IMG/VR virus record: IMGVR_UViG_3300050821_000611
Span: 1-44,557 of that record
DNA from: a virus
Strand: one strand, 5' to 3'
DNA: 44,557 nt
In this document: positions 7,280-17,078 of the stretch, in pieces
Position numbering within the stretch: position 1 is the first letter of the stretch
Layout of the letters: each line of letters begins with the position of its first letter
The notes under the pieces: generated by a model
Databases searched by the model: none
Seen by the model: the letters and a program-made list of their open reading frames with translations, nothing else
What the model was told of the DNA's origin: nothing
Program-made: the position numbers and the translations under genes

Positions 7280-10200
7280 TCTTGAGTACTCCCACTCCTT
7301 CAGCTGGATTTGCTCCAGCTCCCGTGGACTCCACTCAGTGGAATGCTCAGGTCGTTGAGGATGCAGCCAAGGCTCAGCAGCAGGACATTACCTACAGGGC
7401 AAGCAATCCAGCAACCGATAGCAGCTGGATTCCGGACTGGATCAAGACTCCGGTTGAGTGGGTCGGCTCCAAGATGCACGACATCTACTCTGCCACAATC
7501 TCCCGTCCACTGGCCACGGCGCTTATGGCGCCGGAGATCGCCCTTGGTACTGGTAACACCAATCCATTCTCATCGGAGACCTGGGACCGTGCATACCAGG
7601 ACTCCTCCCATGTTTCACCTGGTCAGGCGCTTGAGTTCGGACTCCAGCACTTCTTCGACACCAATGATGAGGTGCGACAGGCCCTCATGAAGCCTGTCAA
7701 CTATCAGCCCAAGGATATCTTTGGTAAGCCAGCAGCTGACAGCACCGGCAAGCCGATCATTCAGAACCTGAATCAGACTGGCATTCTCTGGGACAATCCT
7801 CAGGCAGTCCAGCAGCACTTCGATTCCGGGATTCAGAAGTGGATCTCCGGCGGCCTGGATGCCGCAACCAGTTGGTACGTCGATCCCTTCGCCCTTGCTG
7901 GCAAGTCTCTCGGTGCCGCCAGGAACTTTGCCTACGTTCGCCCGGCAGCCGAGACCGCCAATCAGAACATCTTCGGTGCAGCTGCCGCCAAGCTGACCGG
8001 TGGTGCGATCGGGGTCCCCAAGACCACGAACAACATTACGAAGAACCTTGAGTCCTCTGCTTTCAATTCGATGGGTGATCTCATCATGAAGCAGAAGTCT
8101 AAGCTGAGTGCGGTTCAGGGTCCAGTCCTTCAGGGTGCAGCACCTCTTGGTGGCGACACCTTCACTGACTGGGTGAGCCGCCAGAACTGGGCAAAGAACT
8201 CTTCAGACTCGGGGGCCCTGGCCGCACAACTTGGCAAGGCTGCCGACCGCACCCAGGTTGACCAGATCCTTTCGATCAGCCTTGGTGATGAAGTTGCACG
8301 ACAGGCACTGACTGCCAAGAATGCCGAGCTTGGTGCAATGACTACCATGCTCACCAGGCAGCGAGAAGGTCTGATCTCCAACTTCCCGGCCAATCCCAAC
8401 CCTGGTCAGGCTGCCATTCATGCCCAGCAGCTTCAGGATATCTCTGACCAGCTGACCGGCATCGATCGTCAGACTTCTTCGATCAGCGCCAAGCTTAATC
8501 TTGCCAATAGTATGAAGAGTGGAATGTACTTCAACCCTACACTCTCTCCGATCGCATCCAATATGGGTCAGTACGTCAGAAGCCTGACGCCCATGAAGGC
8601 GTCCGAGTCTGGTATTGGCATGTCACTCCTGTATAACAACCTGTACGTTCGCCCGCTTCGCGTCGTGACTGGAGCTACGTGGGGCGCCGTCAGGGCGCCT
8701 GGTCACATCGATCTGTTCGATAGCGAATCCCATCGTGCATTCGATGCCAGCATTGATCAGTCCAAGGTGTACACTCCAGCCGAGCGTCAGGAACTTGTCA
8801 GCAAATACATCGGTCTCGATGGCAACAGTCGTGGTACGTATCTCGACGTTGTCGACCGAAACACTGTCGGTCGCATTGCACAGAAGTATAATCTAACCGA
8901 TGAGCAGGCTAGCGCCATCTACAACCAGCTCGGTGGCATGAAGGGTGCGGCCCGGGATGGCCGCATATACTCGACCGCCAGGATTGATACTGCCAGCGGT
9001 GGAAGCATTCGAGCTGACCATGTTGACGATGCAGGCAACATCATTGCAGTCAGCCCTGTCCTCAATACCCAGCTTGAGAACACTCACATCCTGACGGACT
9101 ACGAGCACTTCAATAACGTTCTGAAGTACAATGCCGCCTCATTCAAGCGGCTCTTCAATGAGCAGCAGATCCAGGCGAGGGCCGCACAGAACGGCCCTCT
9201 CAGTATGGCTCAGATGCAGCAGGCTCAGACTGCTGCCATTGGTGGAGTTTCAGGTACGGCTACCGCAAGGATTCAGCAGGGACTCCAGGTCGGCAAGGAT
9301 ATGGCCGATCTCATGGGCCATATGTGGAAGTTCAATGTCCTCATGCGCCTCGGTTATGGGCCTCGCGCTATTGCTGATGACTTCATGGGCCAGGCTGCAC
9401 GCTTCGGTTCATGGACGACCTTCGGTGAAAGGATGGTCGGGGGTGGTAGGAACAATGCCCTCCGCAACTGGAACAAGGCCCTCAATGACCCGACTGGCTA
9501 TGAGCAGCAGATCTCTTCGCTCGACTCCGGGATCAATATCCTGACCGAACGCAGTCAGAAATTCCAGGACAAGATCGACACGATCAACTCCTATCTGCCT
9601 CCAGCAAAGAACTACACTGGACTTGGCGCCCAGGGTAGGCGCCAGATGAACCAGAGGACCAGTACTCTAGCTGCATACCAGCAGAGGCTTGACGATACTC
9701 AGACAAGCCTTGAGGCACTTAAGGCGCAGCGTAACAAGATCGGTGAAACCAAGAACAGGCTTGGTGACAACTACATCATCATGCCTGATGGCACTGCTTT
9801 CCCTCGTCCATATGAGGGACCCAATGGCGCACTGTTCCGCGATCTTAATACCGGCCGCAAGACCATCGACAGCATCATGGGTGGTACATCCTCTGACATC
9901 TGGAACGCCTATCGCTCTGGCGATTGGCGGACTATCACCAGCGCTGAGCCTGGTCATTCAGCTGCATGGCTCAAGGATGTTCAGTACCAGATTGCCAACG
10001 ACAAGGCTGCTATGCAGGTAGTGAAGGGCAAGAATGCCCAGCAGCTTGAGGCCTGGTTCGGTACGCAGGAGGGTCGTCAGTACCGTCGCGAATCTGCCAT
10101 GAACAACATGTCCGACGCCGATCATGCCGATCGAATTGCGGCTCATGTCAACATGTATCTCCCGACCCATACTCCTGAAGCAATGGCACTTCGACAGACG

Positions 10201-12153
10201 GTTGCCGAAGGTGCCGATGATAAGACCGTCGCTGCCGCAATGAGCAAGGTCGACCAGGTGGACAGGCCGGATGTGCAGTCCGAAGGACTGTCCTATGCAA
10301 TGGGTAAGAGTGATGCCATCAAGGGCATGAACTCTGCCATCAACAAGTTCTACAATGTGATGAATCGCCTGCCAGCTGAAGTACTCTCACGTAATCCGCT
10401 GTTCTTCCAGCTGTACCGTCAGCACGTCAGTGAGATGTGGTCGGGTGCAATGGACCAGGGGATTACTCACCTGACTCCACTTCGCCAGCAGCAAATGGCC
10501 GAGACCGCCAGACAGCTCGCCCTCAAGGATGTCAAGAAGTTCACGTTCAACATGGACTTCGAGACCAAGCTTGCTCATAATATGAGGTTCCTCTCCCCGT
10601 TCTTCGGCCCCATGCAGGAGTCGTTCACTCGATGGGGAAGGATTCTGGCGGACAAGCCAGAGATCCTCAGTCACGCCAATAATATCTACACTGCACCTAT
10701 CCACGCTGGTCATGCTGTAGATGCACAGGGCAATCCTGTGGACCAGGATGGTTACGTTCATAACGCGGATGGAAGCAAGACGCTAGTCAGCAAGGCTGAT
10801 ATGCACATCCAGTTCCAGGTTCCGACCTGGGCCCAGAAGGGCCTTGGTCTTGACGGTGGGACGATGGTCAACATGCCCATCAATACACTGAACCTGGTTC
10901 TCCAGAATGACCCTTGGTATAATCCTGGAGTCGGTCCATGGGTCCAACTCCCCGCTAACTATGCGGCTCTCAGGTCCAATCCGACCGTTGGCGACACGCT
11001 GAAGCAACTAGGCATTCTTCAGTCTGTCCAGCAGAATACTCTCAGCCAACTGACTGGTGCCGCTCCGAAGTTCCTCAATCAACTGATCACTGACGATCCT
11101 GCCCAGCAGCAGAAAGACATGATCCAGATCATGCAGGCTGAGGACTACAAGTACAAGAATGGCATGCGCCCTACTGAGCCGACATGGCAGGAAGTCAAGG
11201 ACAAGGCTAGTCACGGAGCGCTTATGCGCTCCTTTATGAAGACGATTCTGCCAGTCAGTGCCAGCTTTAAGGACCCTTACCAGTTCTTCCGTGACAGGTA
11301 TCAGGAACTTCAGCAAGCTGATCCGAAGACTGCAGATCAGATCTATCTGGCCAAGTACGGTGAGGCTGCCTTCGCCTTCACGGGTGCACTGAGCAAAAGT
11401 GGCAAGGGGCTTCCGTCTACAGCGGAAGCTGTCATGGCGGATAAGAAGTACTCATACCTGACTGACAAGTTCCCCGAGCTTGCCTCCCTGATTGTCGGTC
11501 CATATGGTGAAGGCCAGTTCAGCCAGACTGCATACACTCAGCAGCTCGCCTCTGGAGACAGGGTCAAGCTGACTGCTCAGCAGTCTATGGACAGTGCCAA
11601 GGCGAATCTTGGCTGGGCCATGTTCGGCAAGTACATGAACCAGGTTACGGCCAGCCTGTACCAGGCTGGCTTCACTTCGTTCCAGGACAAGGGTGCTCAG
11701 CAGTATAACAATCAGCGCAAGGCCATTATCTCTATGCTGACATCTCCGACGCTGCCCAATGGGCAGATCAACAAGATGTACAACGATCAGTTCGACAAGG
11801 CATACAATACTGTAGATCGTACTAAGTATGATCGTCAGGCGGATGCACTGAGGCAGGTTGTCACTGAGGGAAGCCTTGTCAGGGACCCCCTGCGATCTGA
11901 TATCAGGAGCCTGTCTCAGTACCTCGTGTATCGCAGCGCCATGAAGACTGTTCTTGGTGCACGTGGTCAGCAAGCTGGCGGTTCTGCTGATATCAATGCC
12001 AAGCAGAACGCAGACCTCAAGACAATCTTCGAAGGTGTCACTATGAATCTGATTCAGAATGACACTCAGTTCCAGTCACTTCATGACAGATTCCTGGTTC
12101 ACGACATGTTCAATCACTATGATCCTGCACTCACTTCGGCAGTAGGAGGCTGA
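7276..12153 (+). CDS. giant internal virion protein (1,625 residues)
   Basis: The largest gene. It lies right after the portal group, where podoviruses keep proteins ejected with the DNA. It is mostly helical by composition, with Gln/Asn/Ala-rich stretches and a probable coiled coil around 740-820, and has no signal peptide. I cannot assign a catalytic motif with confidence. A tape-measure role is unlikely, since no tail tube or assembly chaperones are present. By position and size it compares with T7 gp16-type ejection proteins, a contextual inference. It is followed by a hydrolase and helical proteins that may be co-ejected. Palindromes lie inside it at 7517-7533, 8683-8699, 11215-11232 and 11409-11429. 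Confidence 0.85.
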   Translation: MILSTPTPSAGFAPAPVDSTQWNAQVVEDAAKAQQQDITYRASNPATDSSWIPDWIKTPVEWVGSKMHDIYSATISRPLATALMAPEIALGTGNTNPFSSETWDRAYQDSSHVSPGQALEFGLQHFFDTNDEVRQALMKPVNYQPKDIFGKPAADSTGKPIIQNLNQTGILWDNPQAVQQHFDSGIQKWISGGLDAATSWYVDPFALAGKSLGAARNFAYVRPAAETANQNIFGAAAAKLTGGAIGVPKTTNNITKNLESSAFNSMGDLIMKQKSKLSAVQGPVLQGAAPLGGDTFTDWVSRQNWAKNSSDSGALAAQLGKAADRTQVDQILSISLGDEVARQALTAKNAELGAMTTMLTRQREGLISNFPANPNPGQAAIHAQQLQDISDQLTGIDRQTSSISAKLNLANSMKSGMYFNPTLSPIASNMGQYVRSLTPMKASESGIGMSLLYNNLYVRPLRVVTGATWGAVRAPGHIDLFDSESHRAFDASIDQSKVYTPAERQELVSKYIGLDGNSRGTYLDVVDRNTVGRIAQKYNLTDEQASAIYNQLGGMKGAARDGRIYSTARIDTASGGSIRADHVDDAGNIIAVSPVLNTQLENTHILTDYEHFNNVLKYNAASFKRLFNEQQIQARAAQNGPLSMAQMQQAQTAAIGGVSGTATARIQQGLQVGKDMADLMGHMWKFNVLMRLGYGPRAIADDFMGQAARFGSWTTFGERMVGGGRNNALRNWNKALNDPTGYEQQISSLDSGINILTERSQKFQDKIDTINSYLPPAKNYTGLGAQGRRQMNQRTSTLAAYQQRLDDTQTSLEALKAQRNKIGETKNRLGDNYIIMPDGTAFPRPYEGPNGALFRDLNTGRKTIDSIMGGTSSDIWNAYRSGDWRTITSAEPGHSAAWLKDVQYQIANDKAAMQVVKGKNAQQLEAWFGTQEGRQYRRESAMNNMSDADHADRIAAHVNMYLPTHTPEAMALRQTVAEGADDKTVAAAMSKVDQVDRPDVQSEGLSYAMGKSDAIKGMNSAINKFYNVMNRLPAEVLSRNPLFFQLYRQHVSEMWSGAMDQGITHLTPLRQQQMAETARQLALKDVKKFTFNMDFETKLAHNMRFLSPFFGPMQESFTRWGRILADKPEILSHANNIYTAPIHAGHAVDAQGNPVDQDGYVHNADGSKTLVSKADMHIQFQVPTWAQKGLGLDGGTMVNMPINTLNLVLQNDPWYNPGVGPWVQLPANYAALRSNPTVGDTLKQLGILQSVQQNTLSQLTGAAPKFLNQLITDDPAQQQKDMIQIMQAEDYKYKNGMRPTEPTWQEVKDKASHGALMRSFMKTILPVSASFKDPYQFFRDRYQELQQADPKTADQIYLAKYGEAAFAFTGALSKSGKGLPSTAEAVMADKKYSYLTDKFPELASLIVGPYGEGQFSQTAYTQQLASGDRVKLTAQQSMDSAKANLGWAMFGKYMNQVTASLYQAGFTSFQDKGAQQYNNQRKAIISMLTSPTLPNGQINKMYNDQFDKAYNTVDRTKYDRQADALRQVVTEGSLVRDPLRSDIRSLSQYLVYRSAMKTVLGARGQQAGGSADINAKQNADLKTIFEGVTMNLIQNDTQFQSLHDRFLVHDMFNHYDPALTSAVGG

Positions 12154-12155
12154 CG

Positions 12156-12989
12156 GTGGCAGTTCCTGATCCCACTCCGGGACCGACTCAAGCTCCCAAT
12201 GCTCCGAATGTAGGTGCTGGTGCGGACTCGGTTTTGAATCAGTTCGCCTCATCCACTCCGACCGGAAGCAGTGCCAAGCCAAGTACTGCGTTCGAAGAGT
12301 TCGGTCCGTTCTCAGGTCATGGTCAGAGCTGGGCCTATAACCAGGGCATTGATATAACGCCCCAGCAGCATGGTCCAGCTATCACCAGGTCTGTCAATGA
12401 CATGACCAATGACTTCTACAACTGGACCGAACAGCAGAAGATGGACTTCAGGAGCAAGCTTTCCCTTGTGGACAAGACTGCCCTGACTGCTCCTGACAGT
12501 GCTATCGCCACTGCGTGGGGCGACTATGTCCAGCAGTCCGCTAACTACTTTGCTGCTGGAGCTACGGTTAGCCCCTGGGATATCCTCTCAAAGGATATAG
12601 CCAGTAGGGGTGGTTCCGGCCTGGCTGGCACAAAGACTCAGACCACCAGGGATGTCAACCTCACTAGCGCTCCAGATGCTCAGGCTATCTTTCATAGTGC
12701 GGCCCAGTCCCTGCTTGGTAGGAATGCAACCCCGGATGAAGAGGCTGCATTCAAGAAGGTTCTTAATGAGAAGGAGCAGGCGAACCCTGTCACTTCCACT
12801 ATCAACACAACCACCGACGCATCTGGAAACGTGATCAATACAAGTCGCACCAGCACTGGCGGTGTCAGTTCGGCAGCTGCTCAGCTTCAGGCTGAGCAGC
12901 AAGCAAGGCAGAACCCTGAGTACGCAAGCTATCAGGCCGCTACTACTTACTACAATGCAATGATGCAGACACTCTCTAGGGGTTACTAG
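12156..12989 (+). CDS. predicted virion-associated helical protein
   Basis: 277 residues, start GTG with GGAGG upstream. Rich in Gln, Ala, Ser and Thr, ending in a Gln/Ala-rich helix (AAQLQAEQQARQNPEYASY). Residues around 185-205 (SLLGRNATPDEEAAFKKVL) resemble the short helical motif that recurs in the following virion genes. Probably part of the same internal-virion set, but its specific role is unknown. Confidence 0.7.
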   Translation: MAVPDPTPGPTQAPNAPNVGAGADSVLNQFASSTPTGSSAKPSTAFEEFGPFSGHGQSWAYNQGIDITPQQHGPAITRSVNDMTNDFYNWTEQQKMDFRSKLSLVDKTALTAPDSAIATAWGDYVQQSANYFAAGATVSPWDILSKDIASRGGSGLAGTKTQTTRDVNLTSAPDAQAIFHSAAQSLLGRNATPDEEAAFKKVLNEKEQANPVTSTINTTTDASGNVINTSRTSTGGVSSAAAQLQAEQQARQNPEYASYQAATTYYNAMMQTLSRGY

Positions 12990-14287
12990 TGACTTCAGGT
13001 CAGGACGTAGTTAACTACCTCATGGGCTTCCAGGGGACACCGTACCAGTGGGGAGGCAATAGCCTTACTAGTGGTATCGACTGTTCTGGCCTGATCCAGC
13101 AGGGCTTCAGTCACTTTGGTATCAACGTTGCCAGAACGACTTACGATCAGATCGGGCAAGGGAAGGCTATTGACCTGGATCACCTCCAGGTTGGTGACGC
13201 CGTCTTCTTCGACACTGACCCCGGAACAAAGGGTCCCGACCATGTTGGAATCTATATCGGCAACGGCAAGATGCTAGAGGCTCCGCACACTGGAGACGTT
13301 GTCAAGGTTGCCGATATGACCACCTCCTACTGGACCAGCAAGTTTATGGGTGGTCGCAGATTCGATGGTATCGATGGTGGTGGATCATCCAATAGCGACT
13401 GGTCCACCCAGTCGCAGACGGAGAAGAGGCTCAGTCCCCAGGATCTGGCTGCTAGCTACGGATGGGCTTACTCTTTCCTTAACTCAGAGCCAAGTCTCAA
13501 GGGCATCTTCTCTGATGCTGTCGATCAGAACTGGACGACTGCCAAGTTCCAGGCCGAACTTCGCAACACTGACTTCTGGAAGAACAACTCCAGCACCGCA
13601 CGCCAGGCACTCCAGGAGAAGGAAGCTGATCCTGCAACATGGTCAGCCAAGATGGATGCCAATAGGACCGTCATCTCAGAGCTTGCAGCCAAGGTGGGAG
13701 CGGCCATTCCGGATGGCCAGCTCCCCAAGCTAGCAGAGCAGATGGAGATGTTCGGCCAGGGTGAAGAGCAGCTTCGCGGAATCCTTGCCAACTACATAGA
13801 CTTCACCAAGAACGGAACCCTCGGTGGAGAGGCTGGCATGTACGAGCACACGATGCGTCAGTATGCATCGAATATGGGTGTTGACATGAACCAGCAGTCT
13901 ATCAAGAACTATGCTCAGCTCATGGTCAAGGGTGTATCCACTCCACAGGACTTCCAGAACTTCATCAAGTCCCAGGCCATATCTGCATACCCAGCATTCA
14001 CTGAGCAGATCAATGCAGGTCAGACAGTTCAGAATATAGCCAACCCTTACATCCAGACCATGGCACAGAATCTTGAAATCAACCCCAACGACATTGGAGT
14101 CAGCGACCCAACCATAAAGGCTGGACTGAACGGGGTGGATGAGAATGGAAAGCCAACCGGCAAGAACATCGTTGACTTCCAGGACATGTTGAGGGGCGAT
14201 CCTCGCTGGAGTAGCACTCAACAGGCCCAGGATAAGACCATGGCAGTTGGCAATCAGGTACTCAAGAACATGGGGCTGGTATCGTGA
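12989..14287 (+). CDS. NlpC/P60 virion hydrolase with helical C-terminus
   Basis: 432 residues. Residues 1-125 form an NlpC/P60 cysteine peptidase: catalytic C32 in GIDCSGL, H85 in DHVGIYIG and H100 in EAPH. This family cuts peptide bonds in peptidoglycan stems. The long C-terminus (about 150-432) is a helical domain closely related to the next protein, with shared motifs such as W-T-T-x-x-F-Q-A-E, and a common end DFQ-x-x-L/M-R-x-D-x-R-W. The likely job is local wall digestion during DNA entry. GTG start overlaps the previous stop. Confidence 0.88.
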   Translation: MTSGQDVVNYLMGFQGTPYQWGGNSLTSGIDCSGLIQQGFSHFGINVARTTYDQIGQGKAIDLDHLQVGDAVFFDTDPGTKGPDHVGIYIGNGKMLEAPHTGDVVKVADMTTSYWTSKFMGGRRFDGIDGGGSSNSDWSTQSQTEKRLSPQDLAASYGWAYSFLNSEPSLKGIFSDAVDQNWTTAKFQAELRNTDFWKNNSSTARQALQEKEADPATWSAKMDANRTVISELAAKVGAAIPDGQLPKLAEQMEMFGQGEEQLRGILANYIDFTKNGTLGGEAGMYEHTMRQYASNMGVDMNQQSIKNYAQLMVKGVSTPQDFQNFIKSQAISAYPAFTEQINAGQTVQNIANPYIQTMAQNLEINPNDIGVSDPTIKAGLNGVDENGKPTGKNIVDFQDMLRGDPRWSSTQQAQDKTMAVGNQVLKNMGLVS

Positions 14288-15297
14288 ATCAGGGATGGGA
14301 CGGTTCTGTATACTGGTTCCAGAACTCCAGCGGCGAATGGCGATACACCAGTCACAAGGATGTATACCTCAGCCGCACTGGCGGCGGAGGTGGATCTGAC
14401 AATGGCGGTAGCGGCAGTGACGATAGCGGTCCACCACTGAATGAACAGCAGGCTGAGCAGTACGGCCTGACTGTCAATATGCTCAACGCTTTCCCTGAAC
14501 TGAAGGATCTATTCAGGCAGGCAACCGACGGCCAGTGGACAACGGACAGATTTCAGGCGGAGTTCAGGAACTCGGACTTCTACAAGACCCGCAGTGACTC
14601 ACAGCGCAAGGCTGTGGTCGAGCAGTATACTGACCCTGCAACCTATGGTCAGCTGTGGAATGTGACACAGAATCATATCCGGACTCTCATGGGTGACATG
14701 GGTTCAGACTCGAACAACTGGGCCAACATCAACGAGATAGCTGGTCATGTCATCTTCGATGGCTGGACTGACGAGCAAGCCCGCAACAAGATCGGTGAGT
14801 ATATCACCTTCGGCACCAAGGGCCTGGCTGCTGGCAAGGCTGGTATTACTCAGCAGAATCTGAACTCCTATGCATACAGCATGGGTGTTCACAATGCTGA
14901 CTGGTGGATTCAGAATGCAGTTCGCCAGGTATCAACTGGCATGAAGACTGAGCAAGATTTCAAGAACGAGATCATGGCCCAGGCCATTGCCGCCTTTCCT
15001 CAGTTTGAAGATAATCTGAAGTCAGGCCAGACCATGAGTGATGTTGCCCAGCCCTACATGCAGAGCATGTCACAGATACTTGAGATAGCTCCGGGCTCAG
15101 TGAATCTGTTCGACCCTACGATTCGCAAGGCACTTAGCTTTAAGGACCCTAGCACTGGGGATGCTGGATCTCAGCCACTATGGGACTTTCAGAATAGCCT
15201 CCGCCAGGATGACCGATGGGGTAAGACTCAGAATGCCCAGGATGCTGCAATGGGCACTGCGCACAAGGTACTTCAAGACTTCGGAGTTGCATACTGA
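14284..15297 (+). CDS. paralogue of the NlpC/P60 protein's helical domain
   Basis: 337 residues without a peptidase domain. After a Gly/Ser-rich linker (about 36-58), the rest aligns by eye over its whole length with the C-terminus of the preceding protein: WTTDRFQAEFRNSDFY versus WTTAKFQAELRNTDFW, and YAYSMGV versus YASNMGV. A tandem duplication with loss or gain of the peptidase explains the pair. It starts at GTG overlapping the upstream stop. Probably a co-assembled virion component. Confidence 0.8.
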   Translation: MNQGWDGSVYWFQNSSGEWRYTSHKDVYLSRTGGGGGSDNGGSGSDDSGPPLNEQQAEQYGLTVNMLNAFPELKDLFRQATDGQWTTDRFQAEFRNSDFYKTRSDSQRKAVVEQYTDPATYGQLWNVTQNHIRTLMGDMGSDSNNWANINEIAGHVIFDGWTDEQARNKIGEYITFGTKGLAAGKAGITQQNLNSYAYSMGVHNADWWIQNAVRQVSTGMKTEQDFKNEIMAQAIAAFPQFEDNLKSGQTMSDVAQPYMQSMSQILEIAPGSVNLFDPTIRKALSFKDPSTGDAGSQPLWDFQNSLRQDDRWGKTQNAQDAAMGTAHKVLQDFGVAY

Positions 15298-16220
15298 TGA
15301 CTACCCCAATGGCAGTACAGGACGTTGCGAAGCCACCTTCGCAACTAAAGCCTCCAGCTCCACCGCCCGACTGGACCAAGGATCTAAGCGGAGATCAGAG
15401 AAATGCATTCGTAGCACTGAAGGATCTCTTCAGTAGCTACGGCCTCGGGACACTTGCCCCCAAGATTGCCGACTTCATCAAGAAGGGCTATAGCGCTGAC
15501 ACGATCAGCATCCTGCTTCAGGATACCAGCGAGTATAAAGAGCGATTTGCTGGCAATGAGATCCGGAAGCAGAAGGGCCTACCAGTCCTTCCCCCGTCCC
15601 AATATCTTGCAACTGAGGCTGCCTACAGGCAGCTGATGGCACAGGCTGGACTCCCCAAGGGATTCTATGACCAGCCATCTGACTTCACTCAGTTCATCGG
15701 TAAGGATGTGAGTCCCACCGAACTCAAGTCAAGGGTGGACCTAGCAAGTCAGGCGACGATCCTCGCCTCTCCTGAGTACAAGAATGCTCTCCAGAAGATG
15801 TACGGACTTGACTCGTCTCACATGACTGCCTACTTCCTTGACGAGAATCGTGCACTCCCTCTCATTCAGAAGCAGGCAGCCGCTGCCCAGATTGGAGCGG
15901 AGGCACTGAGGCACGGACTCCAGATCTCTGGCAAGACTGAGAGTTATGCACTGGCTGGAGTCAGCCAGCAGCAGGCGGCTCAAGCGTACGGTCAGATAGC
16001 GCAGGAACTTCCTGACTACTCGAAGATTGGTGCATCCTTTGGCACCAATGTAAATCAGGGAACATTCGAGCAAGCTCTCTTCGGTGGAGCCACTCCTCCT
16101 GGAGCCGAGAATGCACAGTCCGAACTTGAGAGACTGGCATCTTGGAACAGGGCAAGGGCAGGCGGCTCAGCAGGCGCCGCATCCCAGGGACTTGCACGAA
16201 CTACACCAACTACTGTATAG
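15297..16220 (+). CDS. predicted virion protein with related helical motif
   Basis: 307 residues. The segment FVALKDLFSSYGL...YSADTISILLQDTSEY near the N-terminus follows the same layout as the motif in the two preceding proteins (LKDLF, a spacer, then W/Y-T/S-x-D/x-x-F/I and a D/N-x-x-F/Y end). The remainder is helical and Gln/Ala-rich. ATG overlaps the upstream stop (TGATGA). Role in the virion is inferred from context. Confidence 0.75.
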   Translation: MTTPMAVQDVAKPPSQLKPPAPPPDWTKDLSGDQRNAFVALKDLFSSYGLGTLAPKIADFIKKGYSADTISILLQDTSEYKERFAGNEIRKQKGLPVLPPSQYLATEAAYRQLMAQAGLPKGFYDQPSDFTQFIGKDVSPTELKSRVDLASQATILASPEYKNALQKMYGLDSSHMTAYFLDENRALPLIQKQAAAAQIGAEALRHGLQISGKTESYALAGVSQQQAAQAYGQIAQELPDYSKIGASFGTNVNQGTFEQALFGGATPPGAENAQSELERLASWNRARAGGSAGAASQGLARTTPTTV

Positions 16221-16253
16221 TTGAAGTGAGGGGATAGACATATCCCTTCACAT

Positions 16254-16324
16254 CTCCCGTTAGTGTAACGGTAGCACACCACGTTTGGGACGTGGTTGTC
16301 CGAGTTCAAATCTCGGGTGGGAGA
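16254..16324 (+). tRNA. tRNA-Pro (anticodon TGG)
   Basis: A complete 71-base cloverleaf: acceptor stem CTCCCGT with GTGGGAG (16254-16260 / 16317-16323), D stem GTG/CAC, anticodon stem CCACG/CGTGG around loop TTTGGGA, and T arm CCGAG-TTCAAAT-CTCGG. Anticodon TGG is at 16286-16288, reading CCN/CCA-type proline codons. C1-G72 and discriminator A fit tRNA-Pro. The CCA end is not encoded, so host CCA-adding enzyme would be needed. Confidence 0.9.
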
Positions 16325-16415
16325 CATCCCGGGTTGATCGCCGGTTGTACTGCGGCAACAGCTGTACGTAAAATAAGAAGTTGCAACACCTGGGCAGGTG
16401 TCTAAAAGGCCACTT
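16325..16415 (+). other. 91-base inter-tRNA spacer with hairpins
   Basis: No tRNA folds here. The stretch contains a small perfect hairpin, ACACCT with AGGTGT around GGGC (16386-16401), and a weaker GTTG/CAAC stem. It may simply hold processing signals for the two-tRNA transcript, or be the remnant of a third tRNA. Confidence 0.4.
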
Positions 16416-16490
16416 AGCGGGGTAGATCAGTGGTAGATCGCCAGGCTCATAACCTGGAAGTCATGGGTTCGAATCCCATCCCCGCCACCA
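16416..16490 (+). tRNA. tRNA-Met (anticodon CAT), mismatched first pair
   Basis: A 75-base cloverleaf including encoded CCA: D stem GATC/GATC, anticodon stem CCAGG/CCTGG around CTCATAA, T arm ATGGG-TTCGAAT-CCCAT. Six of seven acceptor pairs are perfect, but position 1 is A against C72. An unpaired 1-72 position is a hallmark of bacterial initiator tRNA. The anticodon stem, however, has only two of the three G-C pairs usual for initiators. It could serve as elongator, initiator-like or (with lysidine) isoleucine tRNA. Confidence 0.9.
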
Positions 16491-16545
16491 GACAGCAGAC
16501 CGACCGGCCCTGTTGCTGTAATGCAAGTCCGGTAGAACGAGTCTC

Positions 16546-16571
16546 AGCCACGGTCCCCGCCGTGGCTTTTA
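16546..16571 (+). terminator. rho-independent terminator after the tRNAs
   Basis: AGCCACGG (16546-16553) pairs with CCGTGGCT (16560-16567) around a 6-base loop and runs into TTTT. It separates the terminase-to-virion block plus tRNAs from the capsid block, so capsid genes are probably read from their own start or by partial read-through. Confidence 0.85.
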
Positions 16572-16610
16572 GCGTTCGCCACACATCCAACACATTAGGG
16601 AGAAGTCGTC

Positions 16611-17069
16611 ATGAATGACGCATGGGGCAACACTGATGAGAATGAGAGCCTGAACAACGGCCCTAAGCCACTTCGAGATGCTTATGAGGCGCAGAAGAAG
16701 GCAAACGATGAGCTGATGAAGCGACTGGCCAAGCTTGAAGAGATGGCCACCCGCAATTCCGCAGCTGATCTCATCGAAGCTCAGGGAGTTAACCGCTCCG
16801 CAGCTAAGTACTACAACGGAGAGGCTGACCCTGAGAAGGTTACCTCTTGGGTCAATGACCTTCGCAGCGCTTTCGGCGCTGCACCAGCACAGTCCGAGCA
16901 GCACGCAGAGCCTGTACTAGACCCCAACGATCAGGCTAAGTATCAGAAGTTTCTGAATGCTGGTGCGAACGGTGCTCCAGTCGGGAACATGGAAGCGGCT
17001 TCACAGGCCATCATGGACGCGACTTCTACCGCTGAACGTATCGCTGCCTTTGCAAAGCTTGCAGGGTAG
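16611..17069 (+). CDS. capsid scaffolding protein
   Basis: 152 residues, acidic and helical, with a coiled-coil stretch (about 22-48: AYEAQKKANDELMKRLAKLE). Size, composition and position before the major capsid gene fit a phage scaffold that guides shell assembly and leaves before or during packaging. A strong AGGGAGAAG site precedes ATG 16611. A palindrome lies inside at 16864-16882. Confidence 0.8.
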   Translation: MNDAWGNTDENESLNNGPKPLRDAYEAQKKANDELMKRLAKLEEMATRNSAADLIEAQGVNRSAAKYYNGEADPEKVTSWVNDLRSAFGAAPAQSEQHAEPVLDPNDQAKYQKFLNAGANGAPVGNMEAASQAIMDATSTAERIAAFAKLAG

Positions 17070-17078
17070 CACTTGTAA

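Noticed and set aside
7276-12153. Tape-measure protein of a long-tailed phage
   Set aside because: No major tail protein, tail chaperones or tail assembly genes are present, and the position next to the portal fits an ejection protein better.
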